DNA from: Ignavibacteriales bacterium UBA1304
Lineage (GTDB): Bacteria; Bacteroidota; Ignavibacteria; Ignavibacteriales; Ignavibacteriaceae
Length of the DNA: 64,000 bases
Reading direction: 5' to 3'
Assembly (NCBI GenBank): GCA_002307295.1
Contig: DBTY01000038.1
Span: 1-64,000, forward strand
Shown: positions 1 to 8,466 of the stretch, in pieces
Position numbering within the stretch: position 1 is the stretch's first letter
Layout: each line of letters begins with the position of its first letter
The notes under the pieces: model-generated
The model's input: the letters and a program-made list of their open reading frames with translations, nothing else
Told to the model about the DNA's origin: nothing
Databases searched by the model: none
Translations under genes and position numbers: made by a program

Positions 1-473
1 TAGGGACAATGGGCTTTTCAGTCCCTGCAGCCATAGGAGCAGCGTTTGGCGTGAAAGATCGTCCAATAGTATCCATAAGCGGAGACGGCGGCTTCCAGAT
101 GAATATTCAGGAATTAGTTACTGCCGTTTATAATAAGCTGCCGATAAAGTTTATTATTATAAATAATAGTTTTTTAGGCATGGTAAGGCAGTGGCAGGAA
201 TTATTTCACGCTGAAAAATATAGCTTTACAGATTTATCAAAGAGCAATCCTGATTTTGTAAAAGTAGCGGAAGCGTTTGGAGTAGAAGCTTATTCAGCAA
301 ACAATCCGGGCGAAGTAGACGGATTGTTAGATAAAGCGTTAGCTAAAAACGACGGACCAATATTATTAGAGTTCAGAGTAGAAAGAGAAGATATGGTGTT
401 CCCGATAATTCCTTCCGGCGCAACTGTTAACGAAATTATGACAAGAAGATTAGATCCAAAGGAAGTTTTATGA
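1..473 (+). CDS. ilvB: Acetolactate synthase large subunit, C-terminal part (partial)
   Basis: This is the C-terminal part of the catalytic subunit of acetolactate synthase, the ThDP enzyme that condenses two pyruvates, or pyruvate with 2-oxobutyrate, in branched-chain amino-acid synthesis. The frame is already open at base 3 (GTMGFSVPAAIGAA, a conserved stretch of the ThDP domain), so the ATG at 9 is internal and the true start lies before the window. The metal/ThDP motif GDGGFQMNIQEL and the loop NNSFLGMVRQWQ are visible. The stop overlaps the ilvN start as ATGA at 470-473, which points to translational coupling of the two subunits. The identification is firm; only the upstream part is missing. 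Confidence 0.95.
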   Translation, partial: GTMGFSVPAAIGAAFGVKDRPIVSISGDGGFQMNIQELVTAVYNKLPIKFIIINNSFLGMVRQWQELFHAEKYSFTDLSKSNPDFVKVAEAFGVEAYSANNPGEVDGLLDKALAKNDGPILLEFRVEREDMVFPIIPSGATVNEIMTRRLDPKEVL

Positions 474-976
474 AACATACAATTTCAATATTAGTAGAAA
501 ACAGATTTGGGGCGTTTGACCGAATAGCCACTATGTTTAGCGGCAAGGGTTTTAATTTACAAAGCATCTCTATTGGCGAAACTGAAGACCCTGAAATTTC
601 TAGAATGACTGTCGTTACTTCCGGCGAAGATAAAATAATTGAGCAGGTAGTAAAACAGCTTAACAGATTAATAGATACAATTAAAGTAATCGACCTTACG
701 GAACAGACTACGGTCGAAAGAGAATTGGCTCTTATATCGCTTTCTTATCAGAAAGGCACAAGGGCCGAAGTGACTAATATTTGCGATATTTTTAAGGGGA
801 AAGTCGTAGATATCAATAATAAAACAATAACATTAGAAGTGACTGGACCTCCGGATAAAATTGACGCTGCGGTAAACGTTCTTCTGCCATATGGAATTAA
901 AGAGATGGCAAGATCGGGCGCAGTGGCTCTAAAACGCGGGGAACAAACAAAAATAAATAAAAAAGAACTTGTTTAA
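470..976 (+). CDS. ilvN: Acetolactate synthase small (regulatory) subunit
   Basis: This 168-residue protein is the regulatory subunit that binds IlvB, stimulates it and confers valine feedback inhibition in characterised members of the family. The N-terminal ACT domain is clear (TISILVENRFGAFDRIATMFSGKG, residues about 4-27, split here as ENRFGAFDRIA then TMFSGKGFNLQSISIG), followed by the second ACT-like domain typical of IlvN/IlvH. Length and order are normal. The ATG lies inside the last codons of ilvB, so both chains are probably made in a fixed ratio. The next gene, ilvC, follows after 22 bases. Feedback sensitivity itself cannot be read from the sequence. Confidence 0.95.
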   Translation: MKHTISILVENRFGAFDRIATMFSGKGFNLQSISIGETEDPEISRMTVVTSGEDKIIEQVVKQLNRLIDTIKVIDLTEQTTVERELALISLSYQKGTRAEVTNICDIFKGKVVDINNKTITLEVTGPPDKIDAAVNVLLPYGIKEMARSGAVALKRGEQTKINKKELV

Positions 977-998
977 AAACAAATTTAAAGGAAAGAAA

Positions 999-2015
999 AT
1001 GAAAGTTTACTATGATAGCGACGCGTCGTTAGATTATCTACAGGATAAAAAAATTGCGGTTCTCGGTTTTGGAAGCCAGGGACACGCTCACGCTTTGAAC
1101 TTAAAAGAAAGCGGATTGAACGTATGCGTAGGCTTGCGTCAAACCAGCCCAAGATGGCAGCTTGCAGAAGCCGCTGGCCTGCCTGTTAAGACTGTTGTTG
1201 AAGCCGTTAAATGGGCTAACGTAATTATGATCTTATTGCCTGATCAGAGTCACAAAGATGTTTACGATAAAGAAATTGCTCCTTATCTAAACCCTGGCGA
1301 TACTCTGGCTTTTGGACATGGATTTAATATTCATTACAAACAAATTGTTCCTTCTGCCGATATCAACGTAATGATGATAGCTCCAAAGAGCCCTGGCCAC
1401 TTAGTAAGAAGAACTTTCATAGAAGGCGCTGGAGTTCCAAGTTTGATCGCAGTACATCAGGATCCTTCGGGCGTTACAAAACAAATGGCTTTAGCATGGG
1501 CTAAAGGAATTGGCAGCACAAAAGCCGGCGTTATTGAAACTAACTTTAAGAACGAAACAGAAACAGATTTATTTGGCGAACAAGCAGTTCTTTGCGGCGG
1601 TTCAGCTGAACTTATTAAAGCTGGTTTCCAGACTTTGGCAGAAGCCGGATATCCGCCTGAACTTGCTTACTTTGAATGTATGCACGAAATGAAATTGATC
1701 GTTGACCTTTATTATGAAGGAGGTCTTTCAAGAATGAATTATTCTGTTAGCGATACGGCTGAATATGGCGGCTTAACAAGAGGCCCTCGTTTAATTACCG
1801 ACGAAACCCGTAAAGAAATGAAAAAGATTTTAACCGAGATTCAGGACGGTTCTTTTGCTAAAGAATTTATTGAAGAGTGCAGAGCAGGCCAGCCTAAATT
1901 AGCCGAGCTCCGTAAAGAAACCAACGGTTTGTTGATTGAAAGCGTTGGCGGAAACTTAAGAAAGATGATGAGCTGGTTGTTCAAAAAGAACAAGAGAGAA
2001 GAGGTTGGCGTATGA
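999..2015 (+). CDS. ilvC: Ketol-acid reductoisomerase
   Basis: The product catalyses Mg- and NAD(P)H-dependent isomeroreduction of acetolactate or acetohydroxybutyrate, the second common step to valine, leucine and isoleucine. The Rossmann motif GFGSQGHAHALNLKESG and the loop HGFNIHY are present, and 338 residues match the short class I form. I place the start at ATG 999, preceded by AAAGGAAAG, rather than at the in-frame TTG 969, which would overlap ilvN. The cofactor-specificity loop reads GLRQTSPRW, with Arg where many relatives carry a second Ser. NADPH use seems likely but is inferred. The stop overlaps the leuB start (2012-2015). Confidence 0.95.
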   Translation: MKVYYDSDASLDYLQDKKIAVLGFGSQGHAHALNLKESGLNVCVGLRQTSPRWQLAEAAGLPVKTVVEAVKWANVIMILLPDQSHKDVYDKEIAPYLNPGDTLAFGHGFNIHYKQIVPSADINVMMIAPKSPGHLVRRTFIEGAGVPSLIAVHQDPSGVTKQMALAWAKGIGSTKAGVIETNFKNETETDLFGEQAVLCGGSAELIKAGFQTLAEAGYPPELAYFECMHEMKLIVDLYYEGGLSRMNYSVSDTAEYGGLTRGPRLITDETRKEMKKILTEIQDGSFAKEFIEECRAGQPKLAELRKETNGLLIESVGGNLRKMMSWLFKKNKREEVGV

Positions 2016-3094
2016 TGTATAAAGTAGCTTTGCTACCCGGAGACGGCATCGGCCCTGAAGTGGCCGATGCCGCTGTCGCGGTCTTAGAACAGGTAGGCGC
2101 AAAATTTGATCTTAGCTTTGAATTTAGCAAGCAGCTAATTGGCGGCTGCTCGTATGATAAATACGATAACCCATTGACTGATGAAACTATACAGGCGTGC
2201 TATGATGCAGACGCGGTATTTTTAGGAGCTGTAGGCGGTCATAAGTGGGAAGCTCTTCCGCAAAACAAAAAACCGGAAGCGGCTCTCTTAAAAATTAGAA
2301 AATCGCTTGGGCTGTATACAAATATACGCCCGGCAAAAGTTTACAGTTCGCTGCTTGACGCTTCATCTCTAAAAGCTGATGTTCTTGAAGGCACTGATTT
2401 TGTTATCTTCCGCGAACTTACCGGCGACGTATATTTTGGCGAACCGCGCGGATATAACGATGAAAAAGGCTGGAACACAATGATCTATAATAGAGAAGAA
2501 GTTGTGCGCATAGCTAAAAAAGCTTTTGAAACTGCAAGAAGAAGAAAAAAAGTAGTAGTATCTGTAGATAAAGCAAACGTGCTTGACTGCTCGCAGTTCT
2601 GGAGAAAAATCGTTCACGAAATCCACGCCGATTACCCGGATGTCGCGCTTAGCGATCTATATGTTGATAATGCGGCAATGCAGATTGTAAGAGACCCAAA
2701 GCAATTTGACGTAATACTCACTCAGAATTTATTCGGCGATATTTTAAGCGATATAGCCGCAATGATTACAGGCAGCCTTGGCATGCTTCCATCGGCAAGC
2801 ATAGGCGATAAATACGCTTTGTATGAGCCTGTGCATGGCAGCGCGCCTGATATAGCAGGACAAAATAAGGCTAATCCTTTGGCTTCTATAGCGTCTATTG
2901 GAATGATGTTTTCTTATTCGTTCAATTTGCCAAAAGCTACCGCTATAATTGAAAAAGGAATAGACGAAACTTTAAAGCAGTCTTATAGAACGGCTGATAT
3001 TTTTAAGGAAGGCGATAAACTTGTATCAACAACTAAAATGACTGAAATTGTAAAAGAGAACATAAGCAAAATTCTTGAAGAGGAATTGGCTTAG
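2012..3094 (+). CDS. leuB: 3-isopropylmalate dehydrogenase
   Basis: This enzyme oxidatively decarboxylates 3-isopropylmalate to 2-oxoisocaproate in leucine synthesis. In organisms using the citramalate route, relatives also act on 3-methylmalate to give 2-oxobutyrate. Diagnostic segments are LLPGDGIGPEV at the N-terminus, FRELTGDVYFGEPRG in the middle, and YEPVHGSAPDIAGQNKANP near the NAD site. The length of 360 residues is standard. ATGATG at 2012 offers two starts; the first overlaps the ilvC stop and is consistent with coupled translation. The presence of cimA in the same operon makes a dual leucine/isoleucine role plausible, but this is inferred from context. Confidence 0.95.
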   Translation: MMYKVALLPGDGIGPEVADAAVAVLEQVGAKFDLSFEFSKQLIGGCSYDKYDNPLTDETIQACYDADAVFLGAVGGHKWEALPQNKKPEAALLKIRKSLGLYTNIRPAKVYSSLLDASSLKADVLEGTDFVIFRELTGDVYFGEPRGYNDEKGWNTMIYNREEVVRIAKKAFETARRRKKVVVSVDKANVLDCSQFWRKIVHEIHADYPDVALSDLYVDNAAMQIVRDPKQFDVILTQNLFGDILSDIAAMITGSLGMLPSASIGDKYALYEPVHGSAPDIAGQNKANPLASIASIGMMFSYSFNLPKATAIIEKGIDETLKQSYRTADIFKEGDKLVSTTKMTEIVKENISKILEEELA

Positions 3095-3136
3095 GTTTGT
3101 TAAGAGTATTTGTCATTTTATAAATGGAATAAAATA

Positions 3137-4732
3137 ATGGATAATAGAATAATAATTTTTGATACTACTTTGAGAGACGGCGAACAATGCCCGGGCGCTT
3201 CGTTAAACATTTTTGAAAAAGTTGAAATAGCCAGACAACTGGCAAAACTTAGAGTTGACGTTATTGAAGCCGGGTTCCCTGTTTCGTCTCCCGCTCAGTT
3301 CGAAGCCGTACAAAGAATTTCCGACGCGGTCGATTCTGTAGTAATAGCCGGTTTGGCCAGAGCTAAAGAGATAGATATAAAAGCGGCTTATGACGCTCTA
3401 AAAGACGCCAAGAAGTATCGCATTCATACGTTTTTAGGCACGTCGGATATCCACATATTGGGAAAATTTGGCGAGGATAAATACGGTAAAACGCTTGAAG
3501 AAAAAAGGCAAACTGTTCTTAAGATGTCGCGCGACGCGGTGGCTTATGCAAAAACCTTTACCGACGACGTTGAGTTTTCAGCTGAAGACGCAGGCAGAAC
3601 CGATATAGGCTTTCTTTCCGAAGTGATTGAAGCTGCTATAGCTGAAGGAGCTACTACGGTTAATATCCCTGATACTACCGGATATAATTTCCCTTCGGAA
3701 TTTGGAGCAAAAATTGCAGAGCTGAGAAGAAGAGTAAGCAATATTGATAAGGCTATAATAAGCGTTCACTGCCATGACGATCTTGGTCTGGCTGTCGCTA
3801 ATTCATTGAGCGGAATTGAAAACGGAGCCCGTCAGGTTGAGTGTACTATTAACGGCATTGGCGAAAGAGCCGGCAACGCTTCTCTTGAAGAAGTTGTGAT
3901 GGCTTTAAAAGTGAGAAAAGACTTATTTGAATATTATACTAACCTTAAGACCGAAGAGATTTATAATTCCAGCAAAATGACTTCGTCGTTTACAGGAATA
4001 ATTGTTCAGCCGAATAAAGCAATTGTTGGAGAAAACGCCTTTGCTCATGAATCTGGCATACATCAGGATGGAATGCTTAAGAACAGAAAAACGTATGAAA
4101 TTATGACTCCTGAAGTAGTCGGCGTATTAAAATCAAAAATTGTTTTAGGCCGTCACTCAGGCAGACACGGATTAAAGTCGAGGTTGTTGGAATTAGGCTA
4201 CGATATGAAAGAAGAAGAATTGCAAAAAACTTATGAAAAGTTTTTAGCTCTTGCCGATAAGAAAAAAGAAATATTTGACGACGACCTTCGTTCGCTTATG
4301 GGAGATAAAAAAGCGCATAATGTAGAAACGCATTATGAACTTGAATATCTTCACATAGACGCGGGCACAAGTTCAATCCCAACGGCTACTGTTAAAATAA
4401 AAATTAACGGCAAGTCGTTTCAGGAGTCCGCAATAGGAGACGGCGCAGTAGACGCCTCTTTTAACGCAATAGAGCGCGCGCTAAAAATAAAATCAGTAGT
4501 CGAATCTTACCATGTACGCTCCGTTACAAGCGGCCGTCAGGCTATGGGCGAAGCGATAGTTCGTTTACGTAAAGACGAGATTTCATTTACTGGCCGCGGC
4601 GTTTCTACCGATATTCTTGAAGCGAGCGTTCAGGCTTATTTGCAGGCGTTGAGCCATCAGCAGGTATATTTGAAAAATCATAATGGCGCAGCTGCGGCTG
4701 AATCATTATCAATTTTATCACAAGGGGTTTAA
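3137..4732 (+). CDS. leuA: 2-isopropylmalate synthase
   Basis: The product condenses acetyl-CoA with 2-oxoisovalerate, the committed step of leucine synthesis. It opens with IIFDTTLRDGEQCPGASLN, the catalytic and metal-binding start of the DRE-TIM family, and contains SVHCHDDLGLAVANSL and NGIGERAGNASLEEVVMALK. A C-terminal regulatory domain (LEYLHIDAGTSSIPTATVKI) is present, where leucine inhibits characterised homologues. I prefer ATG 3137 over the upstream TTG at 3110 because the conserved start follows at once, giving 531 residues. It differs from the paralogue at 6621 in the residues after DTTLRDG (EQCPGAS versus TQGEGVN), which separates the two substrate families. Confidence 0.94.
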   Translation: MDNRIIIFDTTLRDGEQCPGASLNIFEKVEIARQLAKLRVDVIEAGFPVSSPAQFEAVQRISDAVDSVVIAGLARAKEIDIKAAYDALKDAKKYRIHTFLGTSDIHILGKFGEDKYGKTLEEKRQTVLKMSRDAVAYAKTFTDDVEFSAEDAGRTDIGFLSEVIEAAIAEGATTVNIPDTTGYNFPSEFGAKIAELRRRVSNIDKAIISVHCHDDLGLAVANSLSGIENGARQVECTINGIGERAGNASLEEVVMALKVRKDLFEYYTNLKTEEIYNSSKMTSSFTGIIVQPNKAIVGENAFAHESGIHQDGMLKNRKTYEIMTPEVVGVLKSKIVLGRHSGRHGLKSRLLELGYDMKEEELQKTYEKFLALADKKKEIFDDDLRSLMGDKKAHNVETHYELEYLHIDAGTSSIPTATVKIKINGKSFQESAIGDGAVDASFNAIERALKIKSVVESYHVRSVTSGRQAMGEAIVRLRKDEISFTGRGVSTDILEASVQAYLQALSHQQVYLKNHNGAAAAESLSILSQGV

Positions 4733-4744
4733 AAGGAAATAGAT

Positions 4745-6040
4745 ATGGGAATGACAATAACAGAAAAAATATTAGCTAAAGCGGCTAAAAGAGAATTTGT
4801 AGAGCCGGGAGAAAATATCTGGTTAAATGTAGATGTGCTTATGACTCACGACGTATGCGGACCGCCTACTATTGATATCTGGAAAAGAGAGTTTGGTAAA
4901 GAAGCAAAAATTTGGGATAAAGATAAACTTGTAATTTTCCCGGATCATTACATCTTTACAAAGAATCCTCAGGCAAACAGAAACGTCGATTTATTAAGAG
5001 AGTTCGCTAACGAATATGGTATAAAAAACTATTACGACGTTGGAACGGATAGATATAAAGGCGTATGCCATATAGCGCTTGCAGAAGAAGGCTATAACTT
5101 ACCGGGAACAGTTTTGTTTGGCACAGACTCGCATACATGCACTTCGGGCGCGTTTGGAATGTTCTCCACGGGCGTTGGAAATACTGACGCGGCTTTTATA
5201 CTTGGCACAGGTAAAATTTGGGAAAAAGTTCCGGCTTCGTTGAAGTTTACTTTTAACGGCAAGATGCCGAATTACTTGACCGCTAAAGATCTTATCCTGA
5301 AAATTCTTGGCGATATAACTACAGACGGCGGAACTTACAAAGCTCTTGAGTTTGACGGCGACGCGATATTTTCTTTGCCAATGGAAGAAAGAATGACGCT
5401 TACTAATATGGCTATAGAGGTCGGCGCAATGAACGGCATAATAGCCGCTGATAAGGTTACCGAAGAATATGTAAAAGCCAGAACGGATAAAAAATACGAA
5501 TTATATCAGAGCGATGAAGACGCAAAATATGTTAAGAAATTTTCTTATGACGTTTCGCAATTAGAACCGTCCGTTGCAAAACCACACAGCCCTGATAATT
5601 ACTCAACTGTAAAAGATGTAGTGGGAACTAAATTAACTAAGTGTTACGTTGGCTCCTGTACCGGCGGCAAACTTCCTGATTTTATTTCAGCCGCAAAAAT
5701 AATTGCAGGTAAAGAAGTAAAGGTTCCTACTTTTATTGTTCCGGGCAGCGTTAATATAGCAAGACAGCTTAAAGAAGAAAAGATAAACGGCGAAACGCTT
5801 TATAATATCTTTGAAAAAGCTGGCTGTACAATTGCAGAGGCATCATGCGCCGCTTGTCTTGGTGGCCCGGCAGATACCGTCGGCCGCGCGACAGACGGAG
5901 AAGTTATAATCTCTACTACGAACAGAAACTTCCCTGGCAGAATGGGAAGCAAAAAGTCGGCTGTATATTTAGCTTCGCCATTAAGCGTAGCAGCTTCTTC
6001 GGTTACCGGAGTAATAACCGATCCGAGAGAATTTTTATAA
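4745..6040 (+). CDS. leuC: 3-isopropylmalate dehydratase large subunit
   Basis: This is the iron-sulfur large subunit of isopropylmalate isomerase, which interconverts 2- and 3-isopropylmalate. The three 4Fe-4S ligands are visible as Cys305 (VGSCTGGK) and Cys368/Cys371 (CAACLGGPADTVG). The 431-residue length fits the shorter two-subunit type common in archaea, Thermotogae and the Chlorobi side of Bacteroidota; such enzymes often also process citramalate. The start ATG 4745 has AAAAGGAAA upstream. The partner leuD follows 24 bases later. Use by both the leucine and citramalate routes is inferred from the neighbouring cimA. Confidence 0.94.
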   Translation: MGMTITEKILAKAAKREFVEPGENIWLNVDVLMTHDVCGPPTIDIWKREFGKEAKIWDKDKLVIFPDHYIFTKNPQANRNVDLLREFANEYGIKNYYDVGTDRYKGVCHIALAEEGYNLPGTVLFGTDSHTCTSGAFGMFSTGVGNTDAAFILGTGKIWEKVPASLKFTFNGKMPNYLTAKDLILKILGDITTDGGTYKALEFDGDAIFSLPMEERMTLTNMAIEVGAMNGIIAADKVTEEYVKARTDKKYELYQSDEDAKYVKKFSYDVSQLEPSVAKPHSPDNYSTVKDVVGTKLTKCYVGSCTGGKLPDFISAAKIIAGKEVKVPTFIVPGSVNIARQLKEEKINGETLYNIFEKAGCTIAEASCAACLGGPADTVGRATDGEVIISTTNRNFPGRMGSKKSAVYLASPLSVAASSVTGVITDPREFL

Positions 6041-6064
6041 ACTAAAAAATTGCGAAAGGTAAAA

Positions 6065-6628
6065 ATGGAAAAGGAAATTATAGGAAAGGCTTTTGTTCTG
6101 GGGGATAATATTGATACGGATCAAATTATTCCTGCCGAACATCTTGTATATAGTTTGAACGACGCTGACGAATCGAAAAAATACGGACACTTTGCATTAT
6201 CAGGAGTTCCGTTTGAACAGTCCGGCTTGCCGGAAGGGAAGATCGCTTTTATTAATGGCGAACGTAACGATTCTGATTATAAAGTGATTGTTGGCGGTGC
6301 TAACTTTGGATGCGGTTCTTCAAGAGAACACGCTCCATTCGCTTTGGAAAAAGCTGGAGTTAAGGCAGTAGTAGCTGAATCTTATGCAAGAATATTTTTT
6401 AGAAACGCCGTAGACGGCGGTTTTATTGTGCCTTATGAAACAAAAGAAAAGATCAATAATAAAATTAAGACAAACGATGAAATTGTTATAAATCTGGTTG
6501 AAAATAAACTTGTAAATAAAACGTCCGGAGAATCTTTTGAACTAAAACCGCTTGGCGATATTCTCCCGATAATTGAAGCCGGAAATATTTTTGAATACGC
6601 CAGAAAATCGGGACTTATGAATGAATGA
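6065..6628 (+). CDS. leuD: 3-isopropylmalate dehydratase small subunit
   Basis: This swivel-domain subunit pairs with LeuC to form isopropylmalate isomerase. Recognisable features are GDNIDTDQIIPAEHL near the N-terminus and NFGCGSSREHAPFAL, the substrate-recognition loop, in the middle. Start ATG 6065 is chosen because GAAAGGT lies at 6054-6060; a longer TTG start at 6050 would add five non-conserved residues. The resulting 187 residues are slightly long for the short type. The stop lies within the first codons of cimA (6621-6628 overlap), again implying coupled translation. Confidence 0.94.
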   Translation: MEKEIIGKAFVLGDNIDTDQIIPAEHLVYSLNDADESKKYGHFALSGVPFEQSGLPEGKIAFINGERNDSDYKVIVGGANFGCGSSREHAPFALEKAGVKAVVAESYARIFFRNAVDGGFIVPYETKEKINNKIKTNDEIVINLVENKLVNKTSGESFELKPLGDILPIIEAGNIFEYARKSGLMNE

Positions 6629-8201
6629 CGATCTTATAGAAATCTTTGATACCACCCTTCGGGATGGGACTCAGGGAGAAGGAGTAAATCTTTCAGTTCA
6701 GGATAAACTAGTTATTGCGCAGCGTCTTGACGAATTTGGAATAGATGTGATTGAAGGAGGCTGGCCTGGAAGCAATCCGCGCGATGAAGAATTTTTTAAT
6801 AAAGCAAAGCTGTTAAAATTCCAACACGCGCAGCTAAACGCGTTTGGCTCTACGGCAAGGTTTGTAGATAAAGTCGCCTCCGATACAAACCTAAACGCTT
6901 TACTGAAAGCTGAAACTCCTACTGTTACTATTTTCGGAAAAACATGGAAGCTGCATTCGGAAGTAGGTCTGGGAATATCTGAATCTGAAAATGAACAATT
7001 GATTTATGAATCAGTGAGGTTCTTAAAAGAAAATGGAAGACGCGTTATTTATGACGCAGAACATTTCTTTGACGGATATAAAGATAGTCCTGAATTTGCT
7101 ATAAGAATGCTGAAAGCGGCTGAAAGCGGCGGAGCCGACGTGATTGCTTTATGCGATACGAACGGCGGAACGCTTCCGCATGAGATTGCTGAAATTATTG
7201 GAAAACTAAAAAACGAAATAAAAATTGGAATCGGCATACATGCTCATAACGATAGCGAGCTGGCTGTTGCAAATTCTTTAGTGGCAATTAAAGCGGGCGC
7301 GCGCCATGTGCAGGGAACTATGAACGGCGTTGGCGAGAGATGCGGCAACGCAAATCTGAGCAGCATAATTCCAAATATCTTGCTTAAGCTAAATATGCGG
7401 ACTGTCCAAAAGATAAATCTTGAATCGTTAACGGCGCTTTCAAATTTCGTTTTTGAAATAATGAATTTGAATCCGAACGCCAGAGCGGCGTATGTCGGTC
7501 ATTCAGCCTTTGCGCACAAAGGCGGCATACATGTAAGCGCAGTAATAAAAGACAGCAGCATGTATGAGCATGTTTCGCCAAAGGTTGTCGGCAATCAGCA
7601 GCGGGTGCTTGTTTCCGATCTTGCGGGGCAAAGCAACATACGTTACAAAGCAAAAGAATTTGGAGTCGACCTGGAAGAGAATAAAGAGCTTGCAAAAAAA
7701 GTTGTCGATTCTGTAAAAGCTCTTGAGCATAAAGGTTATCAATTTGAAGGAGCGGAAGCTTCGTTTGAGTTAATATTACGTTCGCAAATGGAAGAATTTA
7801 AACCATACTTTTCGGTTTTATATTCTAAAGTAAACGTAGTAAACGACGTAAGCGGATACTCCACGGTAGAAGTAGTGTTAAAAGTAGAAGTAAACGGCGA
7901 AATAGAACATACCGCGTCAGACGGAAACGGACCTGTAAATGCGCTCGATAAAGCTTTACGAAAAGCTTTGTTGCGTTTCTATCCGGAAGTAGCGCAAATA
8001 AAACTTGTCGATTATAAAGTTCGCGTAATAGATGAGAAAGACGGAACCGGCGCAATAGTTCGCGTAATAATTCAATCAAGCGACGGCGTGGAATCCTGGT
8101 CTACTGTAGGCGTTTCGGTTAACATTATCGAAGCCAGCCTTCAGGCTTTAGGCGATAGCATCAACTATAGTTTATTCAAGCGCCGCAAAAATTCAATCTA
8201 A
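6621..8201 (+). CDS. cimA: (R)-citramalate synthase
   Basis: The product condenses acetyl-CoA with pyruvate to citramalate, the first step of a threonine-independent route to 2-oxobutyrate and isoleucine. It shares the DRE-TIM fold with LeuA but carries the signature DTTLRDGTQGEGVNLSVQDK and IEGGWPGSNPRD of the CimA group. Other hallmarks are GIHAHNDSELAVANSL and NGVGERCGNANLSS. A C-terminal regulatory domain is present; total length is 526 residues. It is the last gene of the operon, just before a terminator, and overlaps leuD. Assignment over a second isopropylmalate synthase rests on these motifs and is strong, though substrate is not proven. Confidence 0.92.
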   Translation: MNDDLIEIFDTTLRDGTQGEGVNLSVQDKLVIAQRLDEFGIDVIEGGWPGSNPRDEEFFNKAKLLKFQHAQLNAFGSTARFVDKVASDTNLNALLKAETPTVTIFGKTWKLHSEVGLGISESENEQLIYESVRFLKENGRRVIYDAEHFFDGYKDSPEFAIRMLKAAESGGADVIALCDTNGGTLPHEIAEIIGKLKNEIKIGIGIHAHNDSELAVANSLVAIKAGARHVQGTMNGVGERCGNANLSSIIPNILLKLNMRTVQKINLESLTALSNFVFEIMNLNPNARAAYVGHSAFAHKGGIHVSAVIKDSSMYEHVSPKVVGNQQRVLVSDLAGQSNIRYKAKEFGVDLEENKELAKKVVDSVKALEHKGYQFEGAEASFELILRSQMEEFKPYFSVLYSKVNVVNDVSGYSTVEVVLKVEVNGEIEHTASDGNGPVNALDKALRKALLRFYPEVAQIKLVDYKVRVIDEKDGTGAIVRVIIQSSDGVESWSTVGVSVNIIEASLQALGDSINYSLFKRRKNSI

Positions 8202-8243
8202 CCAGACCGCTTAAAATCAGCAGTTACGAAGCCGAAATTACTA

Positions 8244-8287
8244 TTTGCCCAAGGGAGTTTTTAAACCCTGGGCAAAAGCGTATTTTT
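8244..8287 (+). terminator. Rho-independent terminator of the ilv-leu operon
   Basis: An inverted repeat pairs TTTGCCCAAGGG (8244-8255) with CCCTGGGCAAA (8266-8276), with one bulged base, followed by a T-rich tract at 8281-8287. It lies 43 bases after the cimA stop and matches the expected end of the eight-gene operon. Confidence 0.8.
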
Positions 8288-8351
8288 TAAAATAAATACT
8301 TAAATTTTATTTAAAAAAATGCATAACAAATTAGGAAAAAACGCTTATATC

Positions 8352-8381
8352 TTGAAATAGTTAAATAATAATGTATATTTG
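8352..8381 (+). promoter_or_regulatory. Bacteroidota-type sigma-A promoter for gltBD
   Basis: TTG at 8352-8354 is separated by exactly 19 bases from TATATTTG at 8374-8381, matching the Bacteroidota consensus TTG-N19-TAnnTTTG. Transcription would begin near 8388, leaving a leader of roughly 80 bases before gltB. The rest of the 265-base gap between cimA and gltB holds only the operon terminator. No transcription data are available here. Confidence 0.5.
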
Positions 8382-8466
8382 ATTACCGAAATAATGGAAA
8401 TTAATCACATTAGCCTTAAATATTAAGTATATAAAATATCGGTTAATCTCAACTAAAGAGGAAACT

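Noticed and set aside
969..998. Longer TTG starts for ilvC (969), leuA (3110), leuD (6050) and rplM (60080)
   Set aside because: In each case an ATG with a better ribosome-binding site lies at the conserved N-terminus; the extra residues are not family-like and some overlap the preceding gene.
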